DNA of 64,000 bases from Cystobacter fuscus (GTDB lineage Bacteria; Myxococcota; Myxococcia; Myxococcales; Myxococcaceae): NCBI RefSeq assembly GCF_002305875.1, contig NZ_CP022098.1:8618001-8682000 (forward strand), read 5' to 3'. The first letter of the stretch is position 1; each line of letters begins with the position of its first letter. The notes beneath the pieces are model-generated. The model did not search any database, had not been told where the DNA came from, and saw only the letters and a program-made list of their open reading frames with translations. Of the stretch, positions 8,784 through 16,781 are shown one piece after another. The position numbers were made by a program, and so were the translations under genes.

Positions 8784-9908
8784 ATGCCAAGGCGTCTCGG
8801 TGACAGTCCACCGCCAATGATGCGTCCGTCCGTAGGACCGGCCCGGCAGTCCCATTCGACGGGACCGGCCTCCCAAGTAGCCCGGCAGCCATCGGCGCCT
8901 CCCACGCCGACAACGCCCCCTCGTCCCTCCTCCCAGTTCGACGCGCGAGGACCCGCCCACTCCCCCGTTGCACACAACAGCAGGTCCCCATCACCCCAGC
9001 AACAGGCGGCGTACAACACGCGGACCGACACCCTGAGGTACAGCTCGAAGAGCCGGTCGCCTTCTCCGGCCGATGCGGCCCACCAACGCCCGTGGCCCAT
9101 CTCGCAGCATGTACAGCAGGTGACCCAGCAAGTCCTCCTGGATGTTCCGGATGCCAAGCTCACCCAGTACATCGATCAATCGTCCCACCCCTATGTCCAG
9201 CAGAATGGCGGGGTGTGCAGTGCCATGACACTGCATTGGATCGATCAATCGTCCCAGCACAGCTCCCCCTCCGAGGCATCGGCTCACTTCGGCAAGACAC
9301 TCAACAACAACATCAATGACATCATCTCGGACCAGCAGCACATCGAGACAGAGATCAGCAGCCTGAGCAACAAGCTGAACCACGCCGAGAACTATCTCGA
9401 TACCGTCCTCACCCAAGAGCAGCAGACAATCAATCAAAAGAAGAAGCTGGCGAAGGAGGGCAAGCTATCGCCCGAAGGGCTCCAGGATCTGGAGAAGCAC
9501 AGACAATGGTTCAGGTCGGAGCTGGCCGGGGTCAAACAAGCCATGGCCGAGACCTCGGCGAAGCAGCAGGAGTTGAAGTCGAATCTGGGCGCCGGGCTGC
9601 CACACACGAACATGGCTAACAAGGAGCCTCTCAATCCCGACACTTTCGGTGAGCACGTCGCCGAGCTCATTGGAGGCAACAACGGATTCTACCGGCTCTC
9701 CTTCAATGGGGCGGAGGGCGAACATGGGCACGTCGTGGGATTGCAGGTTTCCCATGATACGGGTGAGTACAAGTACATGGACCCGAACACGGGCGAGTTT
9801 CGAATGAACGATCCCACGGACATGCTCAACGTGGCCATCCTTCATGCGAACAAGCTGAACTACCACAAGGACTACAGCAGCTTCTCGCTCGACCACTACG
9901 CTCACTAG
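8784..9908 (+). CDS. YopT-like (peptidase C58-type) cysteine protease, putative toxin or effector
   Basis: 374 residues. Residues 1-110 are a disordered region rich in Pro, Ser and Gln. Then come the family hallmarks: catalytic C145 in NGGVCSAMTLHWI, H316 in EHGHVVGLQV (H314 also possible) and D333 in YKYMDPNTGEFRM. The order C-H-D, the 17-residue H-to-D spacing and the GEFR sequence match YopT/AvrPphB-type peptidases, which cleave host proteins or themselves. A charged coiled coil (about 185-265) lies between C145 and H316. There is no Sec signal. The ATG at 8784 follows a strong AGGAGGA. It ends 3 bp from the convergent Imm11 gene, suggesting a toxin-immunity pair. The family call rests on motifs only. 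Confidence 0.7.
   Translation: MPRRLGDSPPPMMRPSVGPARQSHSTGPASQVARQPSAPPTPTTPPRPSSQFDARGPAHSPVAHNSRSPSPQQQAAYNTRTDTLRYSSKSRSPSPADAAHQRPWPISQHVQQVTQQVLLDVPDAKLTQYIDQSSHPYVQQNGGVCSAMTLHWIDQSSQHSSPSEASAHFGKTLNNNINDIISDQQHIETEISSLSNKLNHAENYLDTVLTQEQQTINQKKKLAKEGKLSPEGLQDLEKHRQWFRSELAGVKQAMAETSAKQQELKSNLGAGLPHTNMANKEPLNPDTFGEHVAELIGGNNGFYRLSFNGAEGEHGHVVGLQVSHDTGEYKYMDPNTGEFRMNDPTDMLNVAILHANKLNYHKDYSSFSLDHYAH
9171..9256 (+). repeat. 17-bp in-frame direct repeat bracketing the catalytic cysteine codon
   Basis: The sequence atcgatcaatcgtccca occurs at 9171-9187 and 9240-9256. Copies are 69 bp (23 codons) apart and encode IDQSS both times. The catalytic Cys codon lies between them. Recombination between the copies would remove 23 codons including the cysteine without a frameshift. 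Confidence 0.85.
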
Positions 9909-9911
9909 TCC

Positions 9912-10505
9912 TCACCCGGGTTTCGAACCCGTGACTTCCTTGAACGCCATGCCCGAGACCCGCGCGCGCTCCAGCGCCGTCTTAATGGTCTCGGACACGA
10001 TGAGCGCCACGGTCCAACCCCAGGGGCGGAAGACCTGGACGCCGCCCACCTTCGCCGGATCGATCCGCAGGCCCACCACGCTCCGGTATTGCCCGACCAG
10101 CTCCTTCTCGCCGTCCTCCGGCTTCCAGAACTCCACCTTCTCGCAGGCCCGGTCATCAATGCACCGCACGTTCCGGGTGGCGACGAGAATGAAATAGGGT
10201 TCGGACTGTCCGTTGATGTCGACGGGAATGGCCTGTACGTCGCCAGGCGCCAATTCCGTGAACAGGGTGGCGACCTTCTTGTGAACGATGGGCGTCACCC
10301 CCGCGCTCGGCAGCGAGAAGTCGAGTGCTTTGCCTGGACGCTCGACGGCGATCCGGTACCGCGCTCCGGCAGGAACGGGAAGCCCCTGCGCGAAGTGAAG
10401 CGGGTCATCGATCGGCTGTCCCTTGGCATCTATCGGATCACTGAGCAGCCAGCGCCCTGGGATGTCCTTGCGATCAGTGAGCCTGAAGTACCGTATCGTC
10501 GTCAT
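9912..10505 (-). CDS. Imm11-family (MXAN_0049-type, DUF1629) immunity protein
   Basis: 197 residues that match the Imm11 pattern along their length: IRYFRLTD and the GRWLL block at the start, DVQAIPVDI in the middle, then CIDDRACEKVEFW, GQYRSVVGLRIDP and the C-terminal FRPWGWTVALIVSETIKTAL. The family is predicted to neutralise polymorphic toxins and is abundant in myxobacteria. The start is the ATG at 10505; the 28 codons of open frame upstream lack similarity. It ends 3 bp from the stop of the YopT-like peptidase on the other strand, and I infer it protects against that protein. There is no signal peptide, so it is cytoplasmic. Confidence 0.85.
   Translation of the reverse strand: MTTIRYFRLTDRKDIPGRWLLSDPIDAKGQPIDDPLHFAQGLPVPAGARYRIAVERPGKALDFSLPSAGVTPIVHKKVATLFTELAPGDVQAIPVDINGQSEPYFILVATRNVRCIDDRACEKVEFWKPEDGEKELVGQYRSVVGLRIDPAKVGGVQVFRPWGWTVALIVSETIKTALERARVSGMAFKEVTGSKPG
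9913..9933. terminator. Hairpin between the convergent peptidase and Imm11 genes
   Basis: CAC-CC-GGGTT tcg AACCC-GTG can fold with a CC bulge, exactly at the shared 3' ends. There is no U tract, so it may be a weak or bidirectional terminator. It lies inside the last codons of the Imm11 gene. Confidence 0.3.
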
Positions 10506-10589
10506 GAGGCCTACCCCATTCGTGAGTGAAGGCATCCTGACACTAGCGCCTCGCGCCCCCTCCGTCCAAGAGAGGCTGCGCCGCTGCAC

Positions 10590-11045
10590 CTGTGGGCCAC
10601 GGCGGCCTCGGTGAGCCGCATCGCGGGAGCGGGCGCGCCTGGGCGGCTCTCAGAGGGCCGCTGACGGGGGCCCGCCCGAGCAGTGGCCGTGGCCAGTCCC
10701 AGGTGCTCCAGAATCGCTCGCACCCCTCCCGCCTCGTTCACGTACGCCAGCATTCGCCGCCTGCCTCCACACCTCACGCAGGCGAACACCTCGAAGTCGA
10801 ACGTCCTCCTGAGCAACTCGGCTCAGTCTACTCGCGACGTCTTCTCCTTTATCGGCTCCTTGCTGGCCGCTGCCTGGGGCGCCACGCTCGCCTCCTCCGC
10901 TCCCGCTTGGGGGACCAGAAATGGCCGCAGTTGCGCGCCTGGAGCAAAGACGCCGTGGAACCTCGTGAGGTTTGCCCGAGGCGGAGGTACCAGGGACGCT
11001 ACACGCCGTAACAGTTCCAGCCCGGTGAAGAGCAGGTGCTCTGTT
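10590..11045 (-). pseudogene. IS91-family transposase remnant, copy C (frameshifted)
   Basis: Minus-strand 11045-10835 reads GLELLRRVASLVPPPRANLT then RFHGVFAPGAQLRP, a conserved IS91 transposase block. After an in-frame TGA next to AELLRRTFDFEVFACVRCGG (about 10825) the frame continues with RRRMLAYVNEAGGVRAILEH. The usual terminal AAWC tail is lost through a roughly 165-bp deletion relative to copy B. The N-terminal HUH and tyrosine region is absent, so this is a dead copy. It supplies the last codons of the neighbouring hypothetical gene in another frame. Confidence 0.75.
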
Positions 11046-11394
11046 CAGGAGCAACCGTCTCATCCAGGGCCCTGAAGAGGAGCGCCATTGCCTGGGCTGA
11101 GGTCGTGTCCCCGCGCACACCGAGGGCGGCACTCACGTAGGGGCGGGACGAGGGAGTCATCCTCTCAAGATAGTCTTCGAATTGGTAGGCCTGGCCTGTT
11201 CCATTGATGAAGGATATGTGCTCGTCCACATAGTGCCAGATTCGCATTTCATCTTCTCTGCCTTCATCCCTGGCCGCTCTCCAGCGAGGCGCGGTGAATT
11301 GTGATGCCCGTGCGAGAGCCTCATGGATTCTCACCGCGTGGCCTCCGCAATTCGGGACGAGGGATTTCCCCAGAGGGGTTTTCATGAGCCGCAT
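10999..11394 (-). CDS. Hypothetical protein with 3' end replaced by IS91 sequence
   Basis: 131 codons. The first 115 or so look like a genuine protein (IHEALARASQFTAPRWRAAR, then MRIWHYVDEHISFINGTG and TPSSRPYVSAALGVRGD), acidic and soluble with no signal peptide. The last 15 or so (STCSSPGWNCYGV) are an out-of-frame reading of the IS91 transposase remnant, so the native C-terminus is probably gone. ATGs at 11394 and 11385 are both possible starts. I do not recognise the family. Its position beside Imm11 and a possible toxin tail at 11416-11463 would fit a decayed toxin-immunity locus, which is speculation. Confidence 0.5.
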   Translation of the reverse strand: MRLMKTPLGKSLVPNCGGHAVRIHEALARASQFTAPRWRAARDEGREDEMRIWHYVDEHISFINGTGQAYQFEDYLERMTPSSRPYVSAALGVRGDTTSAQAMALLFRALDETVAPEQSTCSSPGWNCYGV

Positions 11395-11415
11395 TCAACC
11401 ATGGGCAGACGTTGA

Positions 11416-11463
11416 AACGGCAAGCTCGTCGAGTTCATCAAGGACTGGAACAAGCAGACATGA
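11416..11463 (+). other. Possible C-terminal scrap of a lost gene
   Basis: Between a TGA at 11413 and a TGA at 11461 the plus strand reads NGKLVEFIKDWNKQT, which is unusually protein-like for 15 codons and resembles the tail of nuclease-type toxins. It is too short for a firm call. Confidence 0.15.
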
Positions 11464-11502
11464 GGTCCGCGTAGCTTTCCCGGACCGAGGCGTGGGCGCC
11501 GC

Positions 11503-12366
11503 TCACCACCGGCGAAGGGAGGACCAGGGGAAGGGAGCCCAGAAGGGCGTCGCCACCGTGTCACCCTCCAGCGAGAACCAGGGCCCCGCATCGCCCGGGG
11601 ACAGCACGTGGAAGTCCTGCGCGGGCGTGAAGCCCTGGCCGAGCAACGCCACCCGCCGGCCCTCGGCGTCCCGCGCCACGTCCAGCACCATCACCGTGTG
11701 GCCCGGACTGCCGCCCAGCACGAAGAAGTCTCCCGGGCGTACGTCCTCGCGCGAGGGCCGCCGCTTTCCGGCGGCCAGGGACAGCGTGCCCGCGTAGGTG
11801 AACACCAGGTCCAGGTACTTCTGGAACGCGGCGCGCGAGCCATCCACCGGTCCGCTCTTCACCCACGTCACCTTCGAGCCGGACACGCGAGCGCGCTCCC
11901 CCTGGGCGTAGCGAGGCCAGGAGGCGAGGTCTCCATTCGTGAAGCGGTAGGCGATGCGCTCCTTGTCGCCACGGGACCAGAGCCACTCGGCGTGCAGGCG
12001 GATGAGGGAGTCCGCGCATTGCTGCAAATCCGCCCGCCCCACGTTCAGCTCGGCCACCGCGGCGAGAGAGGCATCCTTCGCGGCCAGGATGGTCCGCCCC
12101 TGGAAGTCGAGGACCGGGGTGCCCTCCGGTCTCAGCGGCAGGCCTCGCAGCCAGGCGCCGAAGGAGCCCTCCTCGAGCGCGACGCGCGTGTAGCCCCGCG
12201 GAGGTGGCAGGGCCTCGGCGAGCGGACGAATGGAACTGTCCGCGGACAACCAGGGGTAGCGGGCCCGCTCCTGCCGGGTGGGCGCGCGAGGCTCGGACGC
12301 CCCGGCGAGGCAAGCCCCCAGCAACAGGGCGCTCACGGGGAGTCTCCAGATGGGGGAGCGGCGCAT
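11503..12366 (-). CDS. DUF4846 domain protein
   Basis: 287 residues. An N-terminal secretion signal (LPVSALLLGACLAG) has a possible lipobox, LLGAC. The remainder matches DUF4846: the opening YPWL segment, DLQQCADSLIRLHAEWLWS, YRFTNG, FQKYLDLVFTYAGT and the closing PGDFFVLGGSPGHTVMV with a conserved histidine. The function of the family is not established; it is exported or envelope-bound. It follows mvaK2 by 14 bp in the same direction and so looks like the last gene of the mevalonate operon, though a role in isoprenoid synthesis is not implied. The ATG at 12366 begins the signal peptide. Confidence 0.85.
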   Translation of the reverse strand: MRRSPIWRLPVSALLLGACLAGASEPRAPTRQERARYPWLSADSSIRPLAEALPPPRGYTRVALEEGSFGAWLRGLPLRPEGTPVLDFQGRTILAAKDASLAAVAELNVGRADLQQCADSLIRLHAEWLWSRGDKERIAYRFTNGDLASWPRYAQGERARVSGSKVTWVKSGPVDGSRAAFQKYLDLVFTYAGTLSLAAGKRRPSREDVRPGDFFVLGGSPGHTVMVLDVARDAEGRRVALLGQGFTPAQDFHVLSPGDAGPWFSLEGDTVATPFWAPFPWSSLRRW

Positions 12367-12380
12367 GGGGCCCTCTCGGT

Positions 12381-13460
12381 TCAGGAACAGGCGTCGAGCC
12401 AGGCGCGCAACCGGGAATCCGCCACGGCCTCGCTGCGCACACCGGGCTCCACGGTGAGCTCCAACGTGTGGAAGCCCCGCGCGCGGATGCCCTCCAACAG
12501 CGCCGCGCGCTGCTCGGCGTCCGGGGCGAACAGGATGCACCCATCCCCTCCCCCGGCTCCGGATTGCTTGCCCGCGCACCCGTAGGACGCGGCCAGACCC
12601 AGCACCCGCTTCATCGGCTCGGTCTCCAGCGGACCCAGTTCCTGGAGCAGCGCGTGTTGCTCGCGCACGGCCTCGGAGAAGGAGCGGAAGTCACCGCCCG
12701 CGAGCCCCTCTTCGATTTCCTGCCCCAGCGCGTCCGAGCGCTCCACGAAGGAGCGACGGCCCTGCTCGCCCCACTTCGCCTCCACCTGGGAGATGAGCAC
12801 GCGCGTGGACGCGCTCTCGCCCGTGAAGGCATAGCCCAGGGACACCCGGGGCGTGGGCAGCCGCCACACGTCCACCGGAGGCGAGGCATCCACCGCCGCG
12901 CGGTAGCCCCCGGCGCTCGACGCCTCGATGAGCCCGGAGACCTCGTAGCGCCGATAGCGCACCACGCCGCCCGCGTGACTCGTGGCCACGTCGCCGCCGC
13001 TGCCCTTGCCGCCCTGGGCCGCCGCGTGCGTCACGAGCGCCAGCTTCAACGCGTCGAAGCGCTCCTCCAGGACGAAGCGCACCGCGTCGGCCGCCAGGAC
13101 CGTGGCGCACGCGCTGCCGCCCATGCCCAGCTTGAGCCCGTTGGGGCCCACCGCCGAAGGCGCCAGCGCCAGATCGAAGCCCACCGACTCACGCCCGTGC
13201 AGCCGCAGCGCCTCGTCCAGCGTGCGGGCCACGAAGGAGAAGCCCGGGGGCACCTCGCGCTCCCACTTCACGCCCCGAGACGTCGTCCGCCCCGCCAGCG
13301 TCCCCTCCTCCAGGCAGATGTGCACCTGGGAGTCGGCCCGCCGCCGCACCAGCGCCGCCGTACGGGGACCCACCGCCGCCACGCGCGACAGGCCTCCCCA
13401 CAGCACGGCGTACTCGCCGGACACGAACAACTTCCCCGGGGCCGAGAGGGCGCGTTCCAT
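12381..13460 (-). CDS. mvaK2: Phosphomevalonate kinase (GHMP family)
   Basis: 359 residues. It transfers phosphate from ATP to 5-phosphomevalonate, giving diphosphomevalonate. GHMP motif 1 is APGKLFVSGEYAVLWGG, the ATP-binding motif 2 is LKLGMGGSACATVLA, and motif 3 is KQSGAGGGDGCI. By order in the operon and the presence of separate mevalonate kinase and decarboxylase genes, the phosphomevalonate kinase assignment is preferred. The ATG at 13460 shares its A with the stop of mvaD (TGATG), so the two are translationally coupled. Cytoplasmic. Confidence 0.85.
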   Translation of the reverse strand: MERALSAPGKLFVSGEYAVLWGGLSRVAAVGPRTAALVRRRADSQVHICLEEGTLAGRTTSRGVKWEREVPPGFSFVARTLDEALRLHGRESVGFDLALAPSAVGPNGLKLGMGGSACATVLAADAVRFVLEERFDALKLALVTHAAAQGGKGSGGDVATSHAGGVVRYRRYEVSGLIEASSAGGYRAAVDASPPVDVWRLPTPRVSLGYAFTGESASTRVLISQVEAKWGEQGRRSFVERSDALGQEIEEGLAGGDFRSFSEAVREQHALLQELGPLETEPMKRVLGLAASYGCAGKQSGAGGGDGCILFAPDAEQRAALLEGIRARGFHTLELTVEPGVRSEAVADSRLRAWLDACS

Positions 13461-14452
13461 CAGAACAGGTGCTCCGTGAGCAGCCGCGCGTCCCCGCCCG
13501 GCACGCACCGCACCACCTCGGTGGCGCCACAGGCCCGCGCGACCGCCTCGGCCGCTACCTCGTGCGCCGCGTCCGTGAGGATGCACGGGTTGGGGCCCGC
13601 ATCCAGGGTGAACCACACCGGCACGCCCTTCTTGCGCTGCTCGCGCAGCGAGTGGATGAGCGCCAGCGTGCCCGGCATGAGGTAGCAGAGCGGAGGATCC
13701 GCCGCGAGCGACGTGGCATGCATCCGCCACGCGTTGCGCTCGCACATCTCCCCCAGCGCCTGGAGATCCTTCCGGGCGAGGTAGTCACGCGCGCGCACCA
13801 CCTCGGCCTCGGCGTCCTTGATCCACGCCGCGTAGTAGGGGCTCGTCTCCACGGCGTTCTTCATGCCGTCGCGCGACTTCACTTCCTTCTCGTCGCGGCT
13901 GACGATGGCCACCACCATGCGCAGCTCCGGCCAGTGCTTCTCGTCGAAGCGCTGCACCGCGTAGCTGTCCGAGCCGTCCGGGCGCTCACCGCGCATCCAC
14001 TCGCACAGGCCACCCTGCACGCTGCGGCACGCCGAGCCGCTGCCCAGCCGCGCCAGCAGGCTCGACGCCCGGGGATCCGCCGGCAGCCCCGCGGCCGCGC
14101 GCGCCGCCACCGCCAGGGCCGCGAAGCCCGCCGCGCTGCTCGCCAGGCCCGCCGACGCCGGGAAGTCCCCGCGCGACACCATCCTCGCCGGGCCGAGCGA
14201 GCGCTCCTTCGCCTCGGCACGCACCGCGTCCAGCACGCGCAGGACCCGGTCGCGCTCGCTGCCCTTGGCCACGTAGCCGTTGAGCTCCACCGCGTCGGCG
14301 TTGCCCACCCCGAAGGCCACCGTGGTGTGCACCGACAGGGGCGAGAGCGTCAGGGACAGACTCGATTGATGGGGCAGGATGAGCGCGTCGTCCCGCTTGC
14401 CCCAGTACTTCACCAGCGCGAGGTTCGGATGCGCGAGGGCGGTCGCCTTCAT
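13460..14452 (-). CDS. mvaD: Diphosphomevalonate decarboxylase
   Basis: 330 residues. It converts 5-diphosphomevalonate to isopentenyl diphosphate with ATP use and CO2 release. Diagnostic segments are HPNLALVKYWGKRD at the N-terminus, the phosphate-binding loop PASAGLASSAAGFAAL, GSGSACRSVQGG with the downstream W, and DAGPNPCIL containing the catalytic-type aspartate. Length and motif order are normal for the family. It overlaps mvk by 4 bp (ATGA) and abuts mvaK2 by a shared base, which shows tight operon coupling. Confidence 0.95.
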   Translation of the reverse strand: MKATALAHPNLALVKYWGKRDDALILPHQSSLSLTLSPLSVHTTVAFGVGNADAVELNGYVAKGSERDRVLRVLDAVRAEAKERSLGPARMVSRGDFPASAGLASSAAGFAALAVAARAAAGLPADPRASSLLARLGSGSACRSVQGGLCEWMRGERPDGSDSYAVQRFDEKHWPELRMVVAIVSRDEKEVKSRDGMKNAVETSPYYAAWIKDAEAEVVRARDYLARKDLQALGEMCERNAWRMHATSLAADPPLCYLMPGTLALIHSLREQRKKGVPVWFTLDAGPNPCILTDAAHEVAAEAVARACGATEVVRCVPGGDARLLTEHLF

Positions 14453-15399
14453 GCCGCGCCCCGGGTCGCGCCCTCTTCCCGCGGTCCCGCGAGCTGGCTG
14501 TCGAAGCAGCGGAAGCCCTGGCGCGTGAGCTCGTGCACCGCGGGCGCCGTGTCGTGGAACAGACCGATGACGGCCCCGCCGTCGCCACCCGCGCCCGTGA
14601 GCTTGGCGCCCAGCGCGCCCATGGTGCGCAGCCGGTGCACCATGTCGTCCAGGCCCGGCGAGGACAGGCCCAGTGCCGCGAGCAGGCCGTGGTTGACGTT
14701 CATCACGTCACCCAACGCCTCCAGATCGCCCTCCTCCACCGCCTCGGCACCCTCGGAGGCCAGCAGGCCAATCTCGCGGAACACGCGCTGGTAGCGCTCG
14801 CTCCAGCGCTTCTGGCGCTCACGCAGCGCGCCCACCGTCGTCTTCGTCGGGCTGCGCGCGCCGGCCATCACCACCACCAACCGCACGGGCTTGGGGCTCT
14901 CCACCACCTTCGAGCGGCCCGACTCGGCCCCCGGCTTGCGGCGGTAGAGGATGAGCTGCTCCATGGCGCTCGTGGTGTGATCCACGCCGGACGGGGTGCC
15001 GTGGAACTCCTGCTCCATCTCCCAGGCCACGTTGGCCACGTCCATCGCCGTGGCCTTGCGCCCCGCGGCCTGCAAGAGCACGCGCGCGCACGCCACCGAC
15101 AGCGCGCCGGAGCTGCCCAGGCCCATGGACAGGGGCAGATCCGTGTTGAACGACACCCGGACGCCCGGCTCGTCACACGCGGCCATGGCCCGGCCGAAGG
15201 CGGCCTTGAGCACCTTGCGCTGCTCGGGCGTCAGGGCCTCGGGAATGACGAGCTGGCACTTGTTGGACGCCTCACCACGAGCCGTCACGCCGCGCGACAG
15301 CGGCCCCGCCAGCGCCGGGTAGCCGTACACCACGCTGTGCTCGCCCAGCAGGATGACCTTGCCGGCACCAAAACCCACCAATGTGTTGTTCGAGTCCAT
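14449..15399 (-). CDS. mvk: Mevalonate kinase
   Basis: 316 residues, a GHMP kinase that phosphorylates mevalonate with ATP. Motifs: GAGKVILLGEHSVVYGYPAL (substrate and fold signature), PLSMGLGSSGALSVACA (ATP loop), TPSGVDHTTSA carrying the catalytic Asp, and KLTGAGGDGGAVIG (motif 3). The EHSVVYG signature separates it from the other two GHMP enzymes here. It starts 6 bp after the mvaA stop and overlaps mvaD by 4 bp. Confidence 0.93.
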   Translation of the reverse strand: MDSNNTLVGFGAGKVILLGEHSVVYGYPALAGPLSRGVTARGEASNKCQLVIPEALTPEQRKVLKAAFGRAMAACDEPGVRVSFNTDLPLSMGLGSSGALSVACARVLLQAAGRKATAMDVANVAWEMEQEFHGTPSGVDHTTSAMEQLILYRRKPGAESGRSKVVESPKPVRLVVVMAGARSPTKTTVGALRERQKRWSERYQRVFREIGLLASEGAEAVEEGDLEALGDVMNVNHGLLAALGLSSPGLDDMVHRLRTMGALGAKLTGAGGDGGAVIGLFHDTAPAVHELTRQGFRCFDSQLAGPREEGATRGAA

Positions 15400-15405
15400 T
15401 GTCTT

Positions 15406-16734
15406 TCAGCCCTCGGTGCCCGTGGCGGCGCGGAAGTCCTCTTCCGACAGCGAGGCGATCAGCTCGCGCGCCTTCTCCACCTTCACGTGGCCCGCGGTCA
15501 CCAACAACTCGGCGATCTTCTCCACCCAGTCTCCGCGCGCGCCCGCCGTCACCGCCACGCACCGCGCATGCAGCGCCATGTGACCCTTCTGGATGCCGAT
15601 GGAGCCCAGCGCCCGCACCGCCGCGAAGTTCTGCGCCAGTCCCACCGCCGCGAACACCATGGACAGCTCTCGCGCGGACGTGACGTTCACCAGCTTCATG
15701 GCGATCTGCACGCCCGGGTGGACCTTGATGGGACCGCCCACCGTGCCCAGCGCCATGGGCAGCTCGATGCGGCCCACCAGATGGCCGCCCTCCACGTGCC
15801 ACGTCGACAGCGGCCGATACTGCCCGTCCCGGCACGCGAAGGCATGCGCTCCGGCCTCGATGGCGCGCCAGTCCTGACCGGTGGCGATCGCCGCCGAGTC
15901 GATGCCATTCATGATGCCCTTGTTGTGCGTGGCCGCCCGGTACGGGTCCGCCAGGGCGAAGCGGCTGGCCTGGTAGATGCCCTCGGCGATGGTCGCGCCG
16001 GGCATGTCGAAGTCCGAGAGCGCCTCCAGCGGGATGCGGCACATGGCGCGCGCCAGCCGCCGGTCCGCCAGGTTCGACAGGATGCGCAGGTAGACCTTGC
16101 CGCCGGTGAGCTGCTCGAGGAGCGGTGCCACGCCCTCGGCCATGGTGTTGATGAGGTTGGCTCCCATGGCGTCCTGGGTGTCGATGACCAGGTGGACCAC
16201 GAGCAGCGGCTCGCCCCGCGGACCCTCGGGGGCCGGCAGCACGCGCACCTCGATGTCCTTGCACCCGCCGCCGCGCTTGACCATCGAGGGGTGGAAGCTG
16301 TTGGCCAGCGCCAGGATGGCCTCGCGCGCCGCGTGGATCTTCTGCGTCGCCTCGGTGGGATCGCCATAGCGCGTGAGCTGCACCTGGCCGATCATGATGG
16401 GCTCGTCGGTCTCCGCGGTGAAGCCGCCCGCCTCGCGGACGATCTTCGACGCGAACGACACCGCCGCCACCACCGAGGGCTCCTCCACCGCCATGGGCAC
16501 CAGGTAGTCCTTGCCGTTGACCTGGAGGTTGAGTCCCAGTCCGAGCGGCAGCGAGAACGTGCCCACCGCGTTCTCGATCATCTGGTTGGCCAGACCCGGC
16601 TGCAGCGCGCTGATGCCCTGCAGCTGCGCCAGGTCCTCCTCGGTCAGGTTCAGCATCTCGGCGAGCTTCTCGTGCCGCGCCACCATCGAGAGCTTGTGGA
16701 AACCCGCCAGCCGGGACGTCAACGTGTCAGACAT
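15406..16734 (-). CDS. mvaA: Hydroxymethylglutaryl-CoA reductase, class II type
   Basis: 442 residues. It reduces HMG-CoA to mevalonate, or the reverse in degradative relatives. The N-terminal segment ENAVGTFSLPLGLGLNLQVN then PMAVEEPSVVAA contains the catalytic Glu. GDMPGATI-type sequence is seen as DFDMPGATIAEG, the active-site lysine is in THNKGIMNGID, Asp in TGQDWRAIEAGAHA, and the catalytic His in KGHMALHAR. These are class II (Pseudomonas mevalonii-like) features without a membrane domain. Here the context is clearly biosynthetic. The ATG at 16734 has a gaagagagaaag purine-rich site; the longer frame to 16752 is less likely. Confidence 0.93.
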   Translation of the reverse strand: MSDTLTSRLAGFHKLSMVARHEKLAEMLNLTEEDLAQLQGISALQPGLANQMIENAVGTFSLPLGLGLNLQVNGKDYLVPMAVEEPSVVAAVSFASKIVREAGGFTAETDEPIMIGQVQLTRYGDPTEATQKIHAAREAILALANSFHPSMVKRGGGCKDIEVRVLPAPEGPRGEPLLVVHLVIDTQDAMGANLINTMAEGVAPLLEQLTGGKVYLRILSNLADRRLARAMCRIPLEALSDFDMPGATIAEGIYQASRFALADPYRAATHNKGIMNGIDSAAIATGQDWRAIEAGAHAFACRDGQYRPLSTWHVEGGHLVGRIELPMALGTVGGPIKVHPGVQIAMKLVNVTSARELSMVFAAVGLAQNFAAVRALGSIGIQKGHMALHARCVAVTAGARGDWVEKIAELLVTAGHVKVEKARELIASLSEEDFRAATGTEG

Positions 16735-16781
16735 TCTTTCTCTCTTCCCCACGCGGCATTTGCGCGAAACCCAACAGAGTC

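Noticed and set aside
9913-9940. tRNA-like T-arm sequence (GGTTCGAAACCC) at the end of the Imm11 gene
   Set aside because: The stem does not close properly (A opposite G) and no anticodon, D-arm or acceptor stem can be built around it.
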